Assembly (NCBI GenBank): GCA_963971225.1
Contig: OZ020268.1
Span: 58,961,900-59,025,899 of the forward strand
Source of the DNA: Melieria omissa
Lineage: Eukaryota > Arthropoda > Insecta > Diptera > Ulidiidae
Length of the DNA: 64,000 nt
Direction: 5' to 3'
Numbering within the stretch: the stretch's first letter is position 1; the number at the start of each line of letters is the position of its first letter. A program made the position numbers and the translations under genes. Under the pieces are notes generated by a model. It was not told the DNA's origin and did not search any database. It was given only the letters and a program-made list of their open reading frames with translations. Shown piece after piece: positions 43,915-54,133 of the stretch.

Positions 43915-44100
43915 CTACACCTTGGCCGACGCCTCTGGTTCTTGCGCTCCGAAATCGTGCACAGTCCAATCGACGCCTCGTGCCTCACATGCTTCTCGCA
44001 AGCGCAACTGCAATTCCACCTTTCCGCCAGCAGTCGGCAAATTCCAGGCAGCCAGCTCCTTCTTCAGCTGGTCCACCTTCAGCAGCTCGAGTTTAACCAT
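43915..44100 (-). CDS. SAP-domain N-terminal part of Gag, copy 1
   Basis: 61 codons starting at the first ATG after the primer site. LKVDQLKKELAAWNLPTAGG followed by KVELQLRLREA matches the SAP DNA/RNA-binding helix-turn-helix motif. A single TAG (43917-43915) ends it, and the same frame then continues 21 codons to the Gag methionine. This implies either one long Gag with a nonsense codon or stop-codon readthrough. All three tandem copies have the same TAG. Confidence 0.75.
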   Translation of the reverse strand: MVKLELLKVDQLKKELAAWNLPTAGGKVELQLRLREACEARGVDWTVHDFGAQEPEASAKV

Positions 44101-44163
44101 GTCCGTGCTTTTATAATTTTATTATTTGGTTTTTTCTTTTTTTTTTTATCTTCAATTTTCCAC

Positions 44164-44182
44164 AATCCCACTTCTGACACCA
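44164..44182 (-). other. Primer binding site, tRNA-Leu type
   Basis: The plus strand reads AATCCCACTTCTGACACCA, identical to the 3' end of an animal tRNA-Leu(CAA) plus CCA, as I remember that tRNA. It lies 2 bp from the 5' LTR, as required for minus-strand DNA priming. Confidence 0.85.
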
Positions 44183-44184
44183 AA

Positions 44185-44611
44185 TGTTACGAATACTAAG
44201 TCCAGTGGTCTGTCACGTATCTCTGGATTGTGTGATTTGAAAATAAAACACAGTCAGTTTCCTAAATGCCGACAATAAAATACACCAACAGTCACTTTAT
44301 TATTCACAGTTTACACTTTACTGTTCGTACACTTAAGTATTTGCTTAATTATTCCGTGTGGCAACTTCACTTGTCAAACCCAGACTGACTCGCTGCACCG
44401 CATCTGGCCACCTTTTATACTCTGTCCGGCCGTCGCGCAGATCGTTCTCGCACGTTGCCAGATTGGACTAGAAGTTTCCCTGATGACCGCGACCATCGTT
44501 GCCAGGTTGGACTAAAAGGTATTATCGCGGCCGTCGTTGCCAGATTGGGTTATAGCACGGCACGTAGCGGCAGGGTTGCTTTGCACCGCGACAGACTGTC
44601 TCATCGTTACA
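44185..44611 (-). repeat. 5' LTR of copy 1
   Basis: 427 bp; carries a private CAAACCCAG variant near 44375. It contains the core promoter listed next. Confidence 0.95.
44383..44419 (-). promoter_or_regulatory. LTR core promoter
   Basis: TATAAAAGG on the minus strand (complement of 44411-44419) and a TCAGTC initiator (complement of 44383-44388) about 30 bp downstream. The same pair occurs in the other LTRs and in the solo LTR. Confidence 0.7.
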
Positions 44612-44936
44612 ATATATAAAAAAACGTAACCTTCTGTAACGTGCCAGTGTTTGCGAAAACGGCTTGCGTGTGATAGATGTCAATGCGGTGGTTTATAGCG
44701 ATATTACATGTTTGTACGGCAGGTGGGCGTGGCACCTCCCATACAAACTAAATGTTTAATATGGTATATCTTCGGAGTTATAAGTCGGACAGCATTGAAA
44801 TTTAGTACAGTGTCATGGCGTAAGCGTGTCATTGCACCGGTAAAATTTAATGGGCGTTGGACAAGGGGCGTGGCACTTTTTGAATTCCGGTGTTACTTTT
44901 GAACTATAGCAGTCACATCAATGACATTCGGTACTC
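44612..44936. repeat. Duplicated host flank, unit 1
   Basis: About 323 bp of host DNA starting at the target ATAT, with GGGCGTGGCACCTCCCATAC and GGCGTGGCACTTTTT. It is followed by a 2-bp TC filler and then element sequence starting CACTGCTCGG. The same flank recurs at 50316-50640 and 56019-56341. Confidence 0.93.
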
Positions 44937-47468
44937 CACTGCTCGGGCTGGAGTGAGTGATGTCGTGTCGTGCGGGGCTGACCTATACGCCATCAGGAAC
45001 AGGGGGATATGCGTGTCCCAATCCTTTTGATTCCTGCCTACCACTTTCCGCAGGTATTCCTCCAGTGTCCGGTTAAAGCGTTCCACCATGCCGTCGGACT
45101 GTGGGTGCAAAGGAGTGGTACGCGTTTTCTTTATCCCCAGCAGCCCACACACTTCCTTGAATACCGCAGACTCGAAATTCCGGCCTTGATCTGAGTGCAA
45201 CTCCAACGGAACTCCGAACCGGGCTACCCAGTTGTTTACCAGCTTTTCCGAGATCGTGGTGGCCTCCTGGTTAGGAATAGGGTACACTTCGGGCCATTTT
45301 CTGAAGTAATCCATTACGACCAGCACATATTTGTTGCCTTGAGTGCTAGTTGGGAATGGGCCGGCGACGTCCATAGCAATCCGCTCGAAGGGCGCTCCCA
45401 CGTTGTACTGCTGCATGCGGCCTCGAGATTTTCTTGTCGGCCCTTTCGCGGCTGAACATCGGTCGCAGCTCTTAATCCACTCGGCTACAGACTCCTGACA
45501 TCCTACCCAGTAGAATCGTCTTTTTATTTTGGCGACGGCTTTGGTGATGCCTAGGTGCCCTCCACTGGAGTCGTTATGGTATGCCTCGATGACCTCGTTG
45601 ATTCTGCTTTTCGGCACTACCATTAGGGAGTTGCTGGTCCGACCATCCGCGCTCTCCCATTCGCGGTACAGGCATCCTTCCTTCAGCCGCAGACTTTTCC
45701 ACTGTGCCCAGTAAGCCTTAGCGATCGGGCTTTCACAGGCCATCTCCTGCCAGTCTGGACGTGCGCCTTGCTCCTTGCCTTCGACGATTTTCGCAAGATC
45801 CGCATCCTCACGCTGGTCTTTTTGTAGCCTCTCCGCAGACCACTCTTCCTCTGGCATGACGCTGACCAACCGGACGTCCACTATCTGTTCTTTGCTTTCG
45901 GCTCGCGAGCATTGCCTGCATTCGACTTTGCACGGACGGCGGGACAAGGCATCGGCATTTCCATGGCTACTGCCCTTGCGATGCTCTATCGTGTAGTCGT
46001 AGCTCTGCAGTCGCTCGATCCACCGCGCCAATTGCCCTTCAGGGTCTTTAAAGTTCAGGAGCCATCTCAATGCCGCATGATCTGTGCGCAGGCGAAACCT
46101 TTGTCCATACAGATATTTGTGGAAGTGTTTCACGCAGTCCAATACCGCCAGCAGTTCTCTCCGTGTCACACAGTAATTGCGTTCCGGTTTCGATAAAACC
46201 CTACTATAGTACGCTATCACTTGTTCCTGGCCGTCTATTATCTGTGATAGCACACCGCCAATACTACTCCCGCTTGCATCTGTATCCAGCACAAACATCT
46301 CCCCAGGCACGGGGAAGGCCAGAATTGGAGCGCTGCACAGTTTTTCCTTCAGACGTGCAAAAGTCTGTTCCTGCTCCTCGTTCCACTCGAAAGCTTGGCT
46401 CTTTTTCGTCAGTTTGTGCAGGCTGCTGGCTATGTTCGCGAATCCCGGAACAAATCGGCGGTAGTATGTGCACAGGCCCAGGAAACTGCGGAGTTCGTGT
46501 AGATTGCGTGGCCGGGGCCACTCCTTCACCGCCGTGATTTTGCCTTCATCCGTATGTACTCCGCGGGCGGAAACCGTATGACCCAGATACTTGACCTCCT
46601 TTTGGAACAGCGAGCACTTCTTTGGGTTGAGTTTAAGCCCGGCTTTTTGTATCAGCTTTCCCAGGTGGTCGTCGAAGCTTTTACCCATCACGATTAGGTC
46701 GTCGAGGTACACCAGACACGTCCGCCAATGCAGCCCTTTTAGCACGCGTTCCATTAGCCGCTCGAATGTTGCTGGTGCGTTGCAGAGTCCAAACGGCATG
46801 ACGGTGAACTGCCACAAACCATCGCCAACACTGAAAGCCGTTTTCTCCTTGTCCTTGTCTGCAAGCTCTACCTGCCAATAGCCGCTGCGTAAGTCGAGCG
46901 TGGAGAACCACTGCGTGCCTGACCGTGTGTCCAGGGTGTCATCGATCCGAGGTAGTGGATAACTGTCCTTCTTGGCCACATCATTGAGCTTCCGATAGTC
47001 CACACAAAACCGGGTACTGCCACCTTTTTTCTTGACTAGCACAACCGGCGAGCACCAGGGGCCCGAAGAAGGCTCTATGACCTTGTCTTTCCGCATGTTC
47101 TCGATCAAATTTGTGACCTCCTCCCTCTTGGCCAGAGGAACTCGTCTTGGCGGTTGGCGAATCGGTTTTGCACTTCCGGTGTCGATGCTGTGCTTCACTA
47201 TGGCTGTTCTTCCGCCTGCTTCCGCCGCAAATATTGACCCATAGTGCTGCAGGAGTGACCTCGCCTTCTGTTTCTGCTTGGCCGTCAACTCGCTGCTCCA
47301 CTGGTTCTCCTGCGGTATGGCGTCCATGTTAAAACCGCTCTTCTTATTACCTCCAGGCGGGCTACTCTCGCAATTGACCACTGCTACAGCTTCCTTACAC
47401 TCGCCAATTACCTCATCTTTTCCGACAGTCAGTATTCTGACTGGTATCCTGCCATTTTTAGGTTCCAC
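44913..47468 (-). pseudogene. pol copy 2, integrase C-terminus lost
   Basis: 851 codons identical in layout to copy 1 up to TPARAV. It then runs 7 codons into duplicated host flank (EYRMSLM) and stops. RT and RNase H motifs are intact; the GPY/F module is absent. One Lys-to-Gln change (LQKDQRED) is shared with copy 3. Confidence 0.9.
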
Positions 47469-47837
47469 TAATGTACGTCCGATGGCCGACAGCCGCCGTG
47501 GCTCAGTTGGTTAGTGCGCGGTCCAGCGAGTCGCATGCAGAGCGACGCAAGATCGAATACTGCATGTAGTAACACCTAAAAAAAAAATAACGGGAAACTC
47601 GTTTTCTCTTTCGGTGGCTGTCCTCTCAGCTGGAAATGGCAAACCTCTAAGAGTAACAATTGCCTATGAAAAAGCTCCCAACCTGCCGTTCGGAACCGGC
47701 ATAAAACTGTAGGTCCCTTCCACCCGCGTACAAAATTCACACGCACAACACGGGTGGCTGCGGGAAGCTAGGCTTAGTCTCGCGTAAGCGGGCTGTCGTG
47801 CCAATCAATTATTATTATTATTAATGTACGTCCGATG
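47469..47837 (+). mobile_element. SINE copy 8 (in tandem copy 2)
   Basis: Same SINE at the same site and with the same 16-bp duplication as in copy 1 (offset 5703). It was therefore copied with the element, not inserted independently. Confidence 0.95.
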
Positions 47838-48430
47838 ATGATGTTGTCGTGTCCTTGTTTCGGTGCTTCTACTACCCACAGCCGACTCGTCCCATCGTCC
47901 TCGTCCACCTTTGCCCACACAATCGCCTCAGAATTCGCTGGTATCCTCCTGTGTTGACCCGATACAACCTTCCTTACCGCCACGCTTCGCTCATAGCCGG
48001 TGTGCAGCGGGAATTCAACGTTGGCATATCTCAGCATATTTTCCTTCAGGTCCAGCGTAAAACCGTGCCTAATCATGAAATCCACGCCGATAATCACGTC
48101 GTCCATTATATCCGCGACGATGAACTCATGTTCCAGGCTGCTGGTGCCGATAGCAATCGTTTTTGTAACTTTACCTCTTACCGGCGCGCGCTCGCCAGTC
48201 GCAGTCCGCAGCTGTATGCCATGCAGCGGTTCCCAGTTCTTCAGCAGCTTCCTATTTATGATCGAATATGACGCTCCAGTATCTAGTGTCAACACGAACC
48301 ACTTTCCATCTATCCTTCCTTCAATTGTCAAGCTGCTGGGCTGTCGTTTCAGCTGTGAGACAAGGATGGTGGGGCGGCAGATTGTGGGGATCAGCTCACG
48401 CCCCTTTTGGCTGACCCGTTTTAGTTTAAC
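47822..48430 (-). pseudogene. gypsy-type protease, copy 2
   Basis: Same as in copy 1: DTGA active site present, truncated by the SINE. Confidence 0.85.
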
Positions 48431-49554
48431 GACTCGCCGTCCTCAGCCCTGCGATTGTTGGCTGGGCCTCGATTGTCAGTATTCCTCGCTTCAGGCGATT
48501 GCGATCGGGAACGGGAACGCCTCTTCCGTTGGCGGTAGTCTCGTGATATGTGGCCCTGCTTGCCACATACCCAGCAGACAACTTTAGAGGAGACCACTCG
48601 TGGCCTGCCCGGTATCTCAGAGCTTATGGCCTGGATCGGAATGTCGTTGTCCGCCTGAATCTGGCGTATCCTTGCAGGTGCATACCGAGTGCTCCCCATC
48701 CATGCCGCTTCATATGTCATCGCGCTGGTCACCGTTTCCTTAAATGTTGGCTTGCCCATCATCAACGCACTGCGACGTGTTTCTGGATCATGAAGACCTT
48801 CAACAAACGACTCAATCTTCATCCTCTCGAGATCATCAGCACCAAATTTTGGGTAGCACAACTGTACGAGCCGCTCAATGTCTGCTGCATATGTCTGCAG
48901 CGCCTCGTTGGCTCTTTGCTTGTGGTTCTTCAGCTCACAGTAGTATAGCGCATGGTTGTGCTCGTTGCTATACTTCGCTGCTAATGCTCTCATGATGGCA
49001 CCGTAATCACTTCTTAAACATTCTGGAACTGATTTGATTACCTCCGCCGCAGGACCTTTCAGCGCCAGTGCCAACCTCCGACTTTTCCTGATATCTGTCC
49101 ACTGATTTTCCAAAGCAGCCAAGTCGAATTGCAATTTAAATGTATCGAACGGCGCAGCACCATCATAAGTAGGCACTTCTGTTCTGCCAGCAAAACCGTC
49201 CTGAACCGGTGGCAAACATTCTCGTGGCTGTACCTCTCGAAGTCGTTCGTCTATCTTTCTGTGCATCGAATCTTCCAGACTGTCCACTCGTTTGTTCAAG
49301 GACTCATCCAGGTTGTCAACTCGTTTGTCCCAATTGTCCATGCGCGTCTCAAGATGCTCAACTTTCCCGTTCAGCCTATTGGAGATTTCCTCTACCTTCT
49401 GCTCTATGCGCTCAGAATTTTTCTCGACTTTTGCCGAAATTTCGAGATTCGTAGTTTCCAGCTTCGCCTCCATTTGCGCCGACATTTCGCGAATTTCACG
49501 ATTTGAAGTCTCGAACATGCCCCTCATTGCAACCATAAGCTGGCTCATGTCCAT
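48421..49554 (-). CDS. Gag body, copy 2 (zinc knuckle mutated)
   Basis: 377 codons, as copy 1, but the last zinc-knuckle cysteine is tyrosine (HISRDY) because of one base change at 48536. Nucleic-acid packaging by this Gag is probably impaired. Confidence 0.88.
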   Translation of the reverse strand: MDMSQLMVAMRGMFETSNREIREMSAQMEAKLETTNLEISAKVEKNSERIEQKVEEISNRLNGKVEHLETRMDNWDKRVDNLDESLNKRVDSLEDSMHRKIDERLREVQPRECLPPVQDGFAGRTEVPTYDGAAPFDTFKLQFDLAALENQWTDIRKSRRLALALKGPAAEVIKSVPECLRSDYGAIMRALAAKYSNEHNHALYYCELKNHKQRANEALQTYAADIERLVQLCYPKFGADDLERMKIESFVEGLHDPETRRSALMMGKPTFKETVTSAMTYEAAWMGSTRYAPARIRQIQADNDIPIQAISSEIPGRPRVVSSKVVCWVCGKQGHISRDYRQRKRRSRSRSQSPEARNTDNRGPANNRRAEDGESLN

Positions 49555-49617
49555 TGCTTGTGGTGGCGCAGCCGCTCCAGCCGTACTCTGTAGCGAAGCA
49601 GCACCCGCAGGCGACTC

Positions 49618-49803
49618 CTACACCTTGGCCGACGCCTCTGGTTCTTGCGCTCCGAAATCGTGCACAGTCCAATCGACGCCTCGTGCCTCACATGCTTCTC
49701 GCAAGCGCAACTGCAATTCCACCTTTCCGCCAGCAGTCGGCAAATTCCAGGCAGCCAGCTCCTTCTTCAGCTGGTCCACCTTCAGCAGCTCGAGTTTAAC
49801 CAT
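49618..49803 (-). CDS. SAP-domain N-terminal part of Gag, copy 2
   Basis: Same 61 codons and same terminal TAG as copy 1. Confidence 0.75.
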   Translation of the reverse strand: MVKLELLKVDQLKKELAAWNLPTAGGKVELQLRLREACEARGVDWTVHDFGAQEPEASAKV

Positions 49804-49888
49804 GTCCGTGCTTTTATAATTTTATTATTTGGTTTTTTCTTTTTTTTTTTTATCTTCAATTTTCCACAATCCCACTTCTGACACCAAA

Positions 49889-50315
49889 TGTTACGAATAC
49901 TAAGTCCAGTGGTCTGTCACGTATCTCTGGATTGTGTGATTTGAAAATAAAACACAGTCAGTTTCCTAAATGCCGACAATAAAATACACCAACAGTCACT
50001 TTATTATTCACAGTTTACACTTTACTGTTCGTACACTTAAGTATTTGCTTAATTATTCCGTGTGGCAACTTCACTTGTCAAAACCAGACTGACTCGCTGC
50101 ACCGCATCTGGCCACCTTTTATACTCTGTCCGGCCGTCGCGCAGATCGTTCTCGCACGTTGCCAGATTGGACTAGAAGTTTCCCTGATGACCGCGACCAT
50201 CGTTGCCAGGTTGGACTAAAAGGTATTATCGCGGCCGTCGTTGCCAGATTGGGTTATAGCACGGCACGTAGCGGCAGGGTTGCTTTGCACCGCGACAGAC
50301 TGTCTCATCGTTACA
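49889..50315 (-). repeat. LTR of tandem copy 2
   Basis: 427 bp, with primer-site sequence adjacent on its left. It has CAAAACCAG, like LTR 1 and unlike LTR 2. Confidence 0.95.
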
Positions 50316-50640
50316 ATATATAAAAAAACGTAACCTTCTGTAACGTGCCAGTGTTTGCGAAAACGGCTTGCGTGTGATAGATGTCAATGCGGTGGTTTAT
50401 AGCGATATTACATGTTTGTACGGCAGGTGGGCGTGGCACCTCCCATACAAACTAAATGTTTAATATGGTATATCTTCGGAGTTATAAGTCGGACAGCATT
50501 GAAATTTAGTACAGTGTCATGGCGTAAGCGTGTCATTGCACCGGTAAAATTTAATGGGCGTTGGACAAGGGGCGTGGCACTTTTTGAATTCCGGTGTTAC
50601 TTTTGAACTATAGCAGTCACATCAATGACATTCGGTACTC
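50316..50640. repeat. Duplicated host flank, unit 2
   Basis: Repeats 44612-44936, including the 2-bp filler and junction into pol. Confidence 0.93.
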
Positions 50641-53171
50641 CACTGCTCGGGCTGGAGTGAGTGATGTCGTGTCGTGCGGGGCTGACCTATACGCCATCAG
50701 GAACAGGGGGATATGCGTGTCCCAATCCTTTTGATTCCTGCCTACCACTTTCCGCAGGTATTCCTCCAGTGTCCGGTTAAAGCGTTCCACCATGCCGTCG
50801 GACTGTGGGTGCAAAGGAGTGGTACGCGTTTTCTTTATCCCCAGCAGCCCACACACTTCCTTGAATACCGCAGACTCGAAATTCCGGCCTTGATCTGAGT
50901 GCAACTCCAACGGAACTCCGAACCGGGCTACCCAGTTGTTTACCAGCTTTTCCGAGATCGTGGTGGCCTCCTGGTTAGGAATAGGGTACACTTCGGGCCA
51001 TTTTCTGAAGTAATCCATTACGACCAGCACATATTTGTTGCCTTGAGTGCTAGTTGGGAATGGGCCGGCGACGTCCATAGCAATCCGCTCGAAGGGCGCT
51101 CCCACGTTGTACTGCTGCATGCGGCCTCGAGATTTTCTTGTCGGCCCTTTCGCGGCTGAACATCGGTCGCAGCTCTTAATCCACTCGGCTACAGACTCCT
51201 GACATCCTACCCAGTAGAATCGTCTTTTTATTTTGGCGACGGCTTTGGTGATGCCTAGGTGCCCTCCACTGGAGTCGTTATGGTATGCCTCGATGACCTC
51301 GTTGATTCTGCTTTTCGGCACTACCATTAGGGAGTTGCTGGTCCGACCATCCGCGCTCTCCCATTCGCGGTACAGGCATCCTTCCTTCAGCCGCAGACTT
51401 TTCCACTGTGCCCAGTAAGCCTTAGCGATCGGGCTTTCACAGGCCATCTCCTGCCAGTCTGGACGTGCGCCTTGCTCCTTGCCTTCGACGATTTTCGCAA
51501 GATCCGCATCCTCACGCTGGTCTTTTTGTAGCCTCTCCGCAGACCACTCTTCCTCTGGCATGACGCTGACCAACCGGACGTCCACTATCTGTTCTTTGCT
51601 TTCGGCTCGCGAGCATTGCCTGCATTCGACTTTGCACGGACGGCGGGACAAGGCATCGGCATTTCCATGGCTACTGCCCTTGCGATGCTCTATCCTGTAG
51701 TCGTAGCTCTGCAGTCGCTCGATCCACCGCGCCAATTGCCCTTCAGGGTCTTTAAAGTTCAGGAGCCATCTCAATGCCGCATGATCTGTGCGCAGGCGAA
51801 ACCTTTGTCCATACAGATATTTGTGGAAGTGTTTCACGCAGTCCAATACCGCCAGCAGTTCTCTCCGTGTCACACAGTAATTGCGTTCCGGTTTCGATAA
51901 AACCCTACTATAGTACGCTATCACTTGTTCCTGGCCGTCTATTATCTGTGATAGCACACCGCCAATACTACTCCCGCTTGCATCTGTATCCAGCACAAAC
52001 ATCTCCCCAGGCACGGGGAAGGCCAGAATTGGAGCGCTGCACAGTTTTTCCTTCAGACGTGCAAAAGTCTGTTCCTGCTCCTCGTTCCACTCGAAAGCTT
52101 GGCTCTTTTTCGTCAGTTTGTGCAGGCTGCTGGCTATGTTCGCGAATCCCGGAACAAATCGGCGGTAGTATGTGCACAGGCCCAGGAAACTGCGGAGTTC
52201 GTGTAGATTGCGTGGCCGGGGCCACTCCTTCACCGCCGTGATTTTGCCTTCATCCGTATGTACTCCGCGGGCGGAAACCGTATGACCCAGATACTTGACC
52301 TCCTTTTGGAACAGCGAGCACTTCTTTGGGTTGAGTTTAAGCCCGGCTTTTTGTATCAGCTTTCCCAGGTGGTCGTCGAAGCTTTTACCCATCACGATTA
52401 GGTCGTCGAGGTACACAGACACGTCCGCCAATGCAGCCCTTTTAGCACGCGTTCCATTAGCCGCTCGAATGTTGCTGGTGCGTTGCAGAGTCCAAACGGC
52501 ATGACGGTGAACTGCCACAAACCATCGCCAACACTGAAAGCCGTTTTCTCCTTGTCCTTGTCTGCAAGCTCTACCTGCCAATAGCCGCTGCGTAAGTCGA
52601 GCGTGGAGAACCACTGCGTGCCTGACCGTGTGTCCAGGGTGTCATCGATCCGAGGTAGTGGATAACTGTCCTTCTTGGCCACATCATTGAGCTTCCGATA
52701 GTCCACACAAAACCGGGTACTGCCACCTTTTTTCTTGACTAGCACAACCGGCGAGCACCAGGGGCCCGAAGAAGGCTCTATGACCTTGTCTTTCCGCATG
52801 TTCTCGATCAAATTTGTGACCTCCTCCCTCTTGGCCAGAGGAACTCGTCTTGGCGGTTGGCGAATCGGTTTTGCACTTCCGGTGTCGATGCTGTGCTTCA
52901 CTATGGCTGTTCTTCCGCCTGCTTCCGCCGCAAATATTGACCCATAGTGCTGCAGGAGTGACCTCGCCTTCTGTTTCTGCTTGGCCGTCAACTCGCTGCT
53001 CCACTGGTTCTCCTGCGGTATGGCGTCCATGTTAAAACCGCTCTTCTTATTACCTCCAGGCGGGCTACTCTCGCAATTGACCACTGCTACAGCTTCCTTA
53101 CACTCGCCAATTACCTCATCTTTTCCGACAGTCAGTATTCTGACTGGTATCCTGCCATTTTTAGGTTCCAC
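50617..53171 (-). pseudogene. pol copy 3, frameshifted at the RT active site
   Basis: Two overlapping frames: 53171-52398 ends after HWRTCL, and 52614-50617 resumes at VYLDDL. The cause is loss of one C in GTACACCAGAC (plus strand) near 52416. The catalytic YLDD is split from the upstream palm. The integrase C-terminus is also lost, as in copy 2. Confidence 0.92.
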
Positions 53172-53540
53172 TAATGTACGTCCGATGGCCGACAGCCGCC
53201 GTGGCTCAGTTGGTTAGTGCGCGGTCCAGCGAGTCGCATGCAGAGCGACGCAAGATCGAATACTGCATGTAGTAACACCTAAAAAAAAAATAACGGGAAA
53301 CTCGTTTTCTCTTTCGGTGGCTGTCCTCTCAGCTGGAAATGGCAAACCTCTAAGAGTAACAATTGCCTATGAAAAAGCTCCCAACCTGCCGTTCGGAACC
53401 GGCATAAAACTGTAGGTCCCTTCCACCCGCGTACAAAATTCACACGCACAACACGGGTGGCTGCGGGAAGCTAGGCTTAGTCTCGCGTAAGCGGGCTGTC
53501 GTGCCAATCAATTATTATTATTATTAATGTACGTCCGATG
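53172..53540 (+). mobile_element. SINE copy 9 (in tandem copy 3)
   Basis: Same SINE, site and 16-bp duplication as in copies 1 and 2. Confidence 0.95.
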
Positions 53541-54133
53541 ATGATGTTGTCGTGTCCTTGTTTCGGTGCTTCTACTACCCACAGCCGACTCGTCCCATCG
53601 TCCTCGTCCACCTTTGCCCACACAATCGCCTCAGAATTCGCTGGTATCCTCCTGTGTTGACCCGATACAACCTTCCTTACCGCCACGCTTCGCTCATAGC
53701 CGGTGTGCAGCGGGAATTCAACGTTGGCATATCTCAGCATATTTTCCTTCAGGTCCAGCGTAAAACCGTGCCTAATCATGAAATCCACGCCGATAATCAC
53801 GTCGTCCATTATATCCGCGACGATGAACTCATGTTCCAGGCTGCTGGTGCCGATAGCAATCGTTTTTGTAACTTTACCTCTTACCGGCGCGCGCTCGCCA
53901 GTCGCAGTCCGCAGCTGTATGCCATGCAGCGGTTCCCAGTTCTTCAGCAGCTTCCTATTTATGATCGAATATGACGCTCCAGTATCTAGTGTCAACACGA
54001 ACCACTTTCCATCTATCCTTCCTTCAATTGTCAAGCTGCTGGGCTGTCGTTTCAGCTGTGAGACAAGGATGGTGGGGCGGCAGATTGTGGGGATCAGCTC
54101 ACGCCCCTTTTGGCTGACCCGTTTTAGTTTAAC
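53525..54133 (-). pseudogene. gypsy-type protease, copy 3
   Basis: Same as copy 1; DTGA present; truncated by the SINE. Confidence 0.85.

Larger units (their letters stand above)
38370..44611 (-). mobile_element. Ty3/gypsy-type LTR retrotransposon, complete first copy
   Basis: Two 427-bp LTRs (38370-38796 and 44185-44611) begin TGTTACG and end CGTTACA, with ATAT duplicated on both flanks (38366-38369, 44612-44615). Read on the minus strand: 5' LTR, Leu-tRNA primer site, gag, protease, RT, RNase H, integrase, polypurine tract, 3' LTR. This domain order is Ty3/gypsy. No envelope-like frame lies between integrase and the 3' LTR. The LTRs differ at about 3 of 427 positions, suggesting a recent insertion. 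Pol is interrupted by an antisense SINE, so this copy is not autonomous. Confidence 0.93.
44937..50315 (-). mobile_element. gypsy-type retrotransposon, tandem copy 2 (3'-truncated)
   Basis: Collinear with 39234-44611 of copy 1. It lacks the 3' LTR, polypurine tract and the end of integrase, because the unit starts inside pol. The 5' LTR is 49889-50315. It differs from copy 1 at only scattered sites. Confidence 0.93.
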
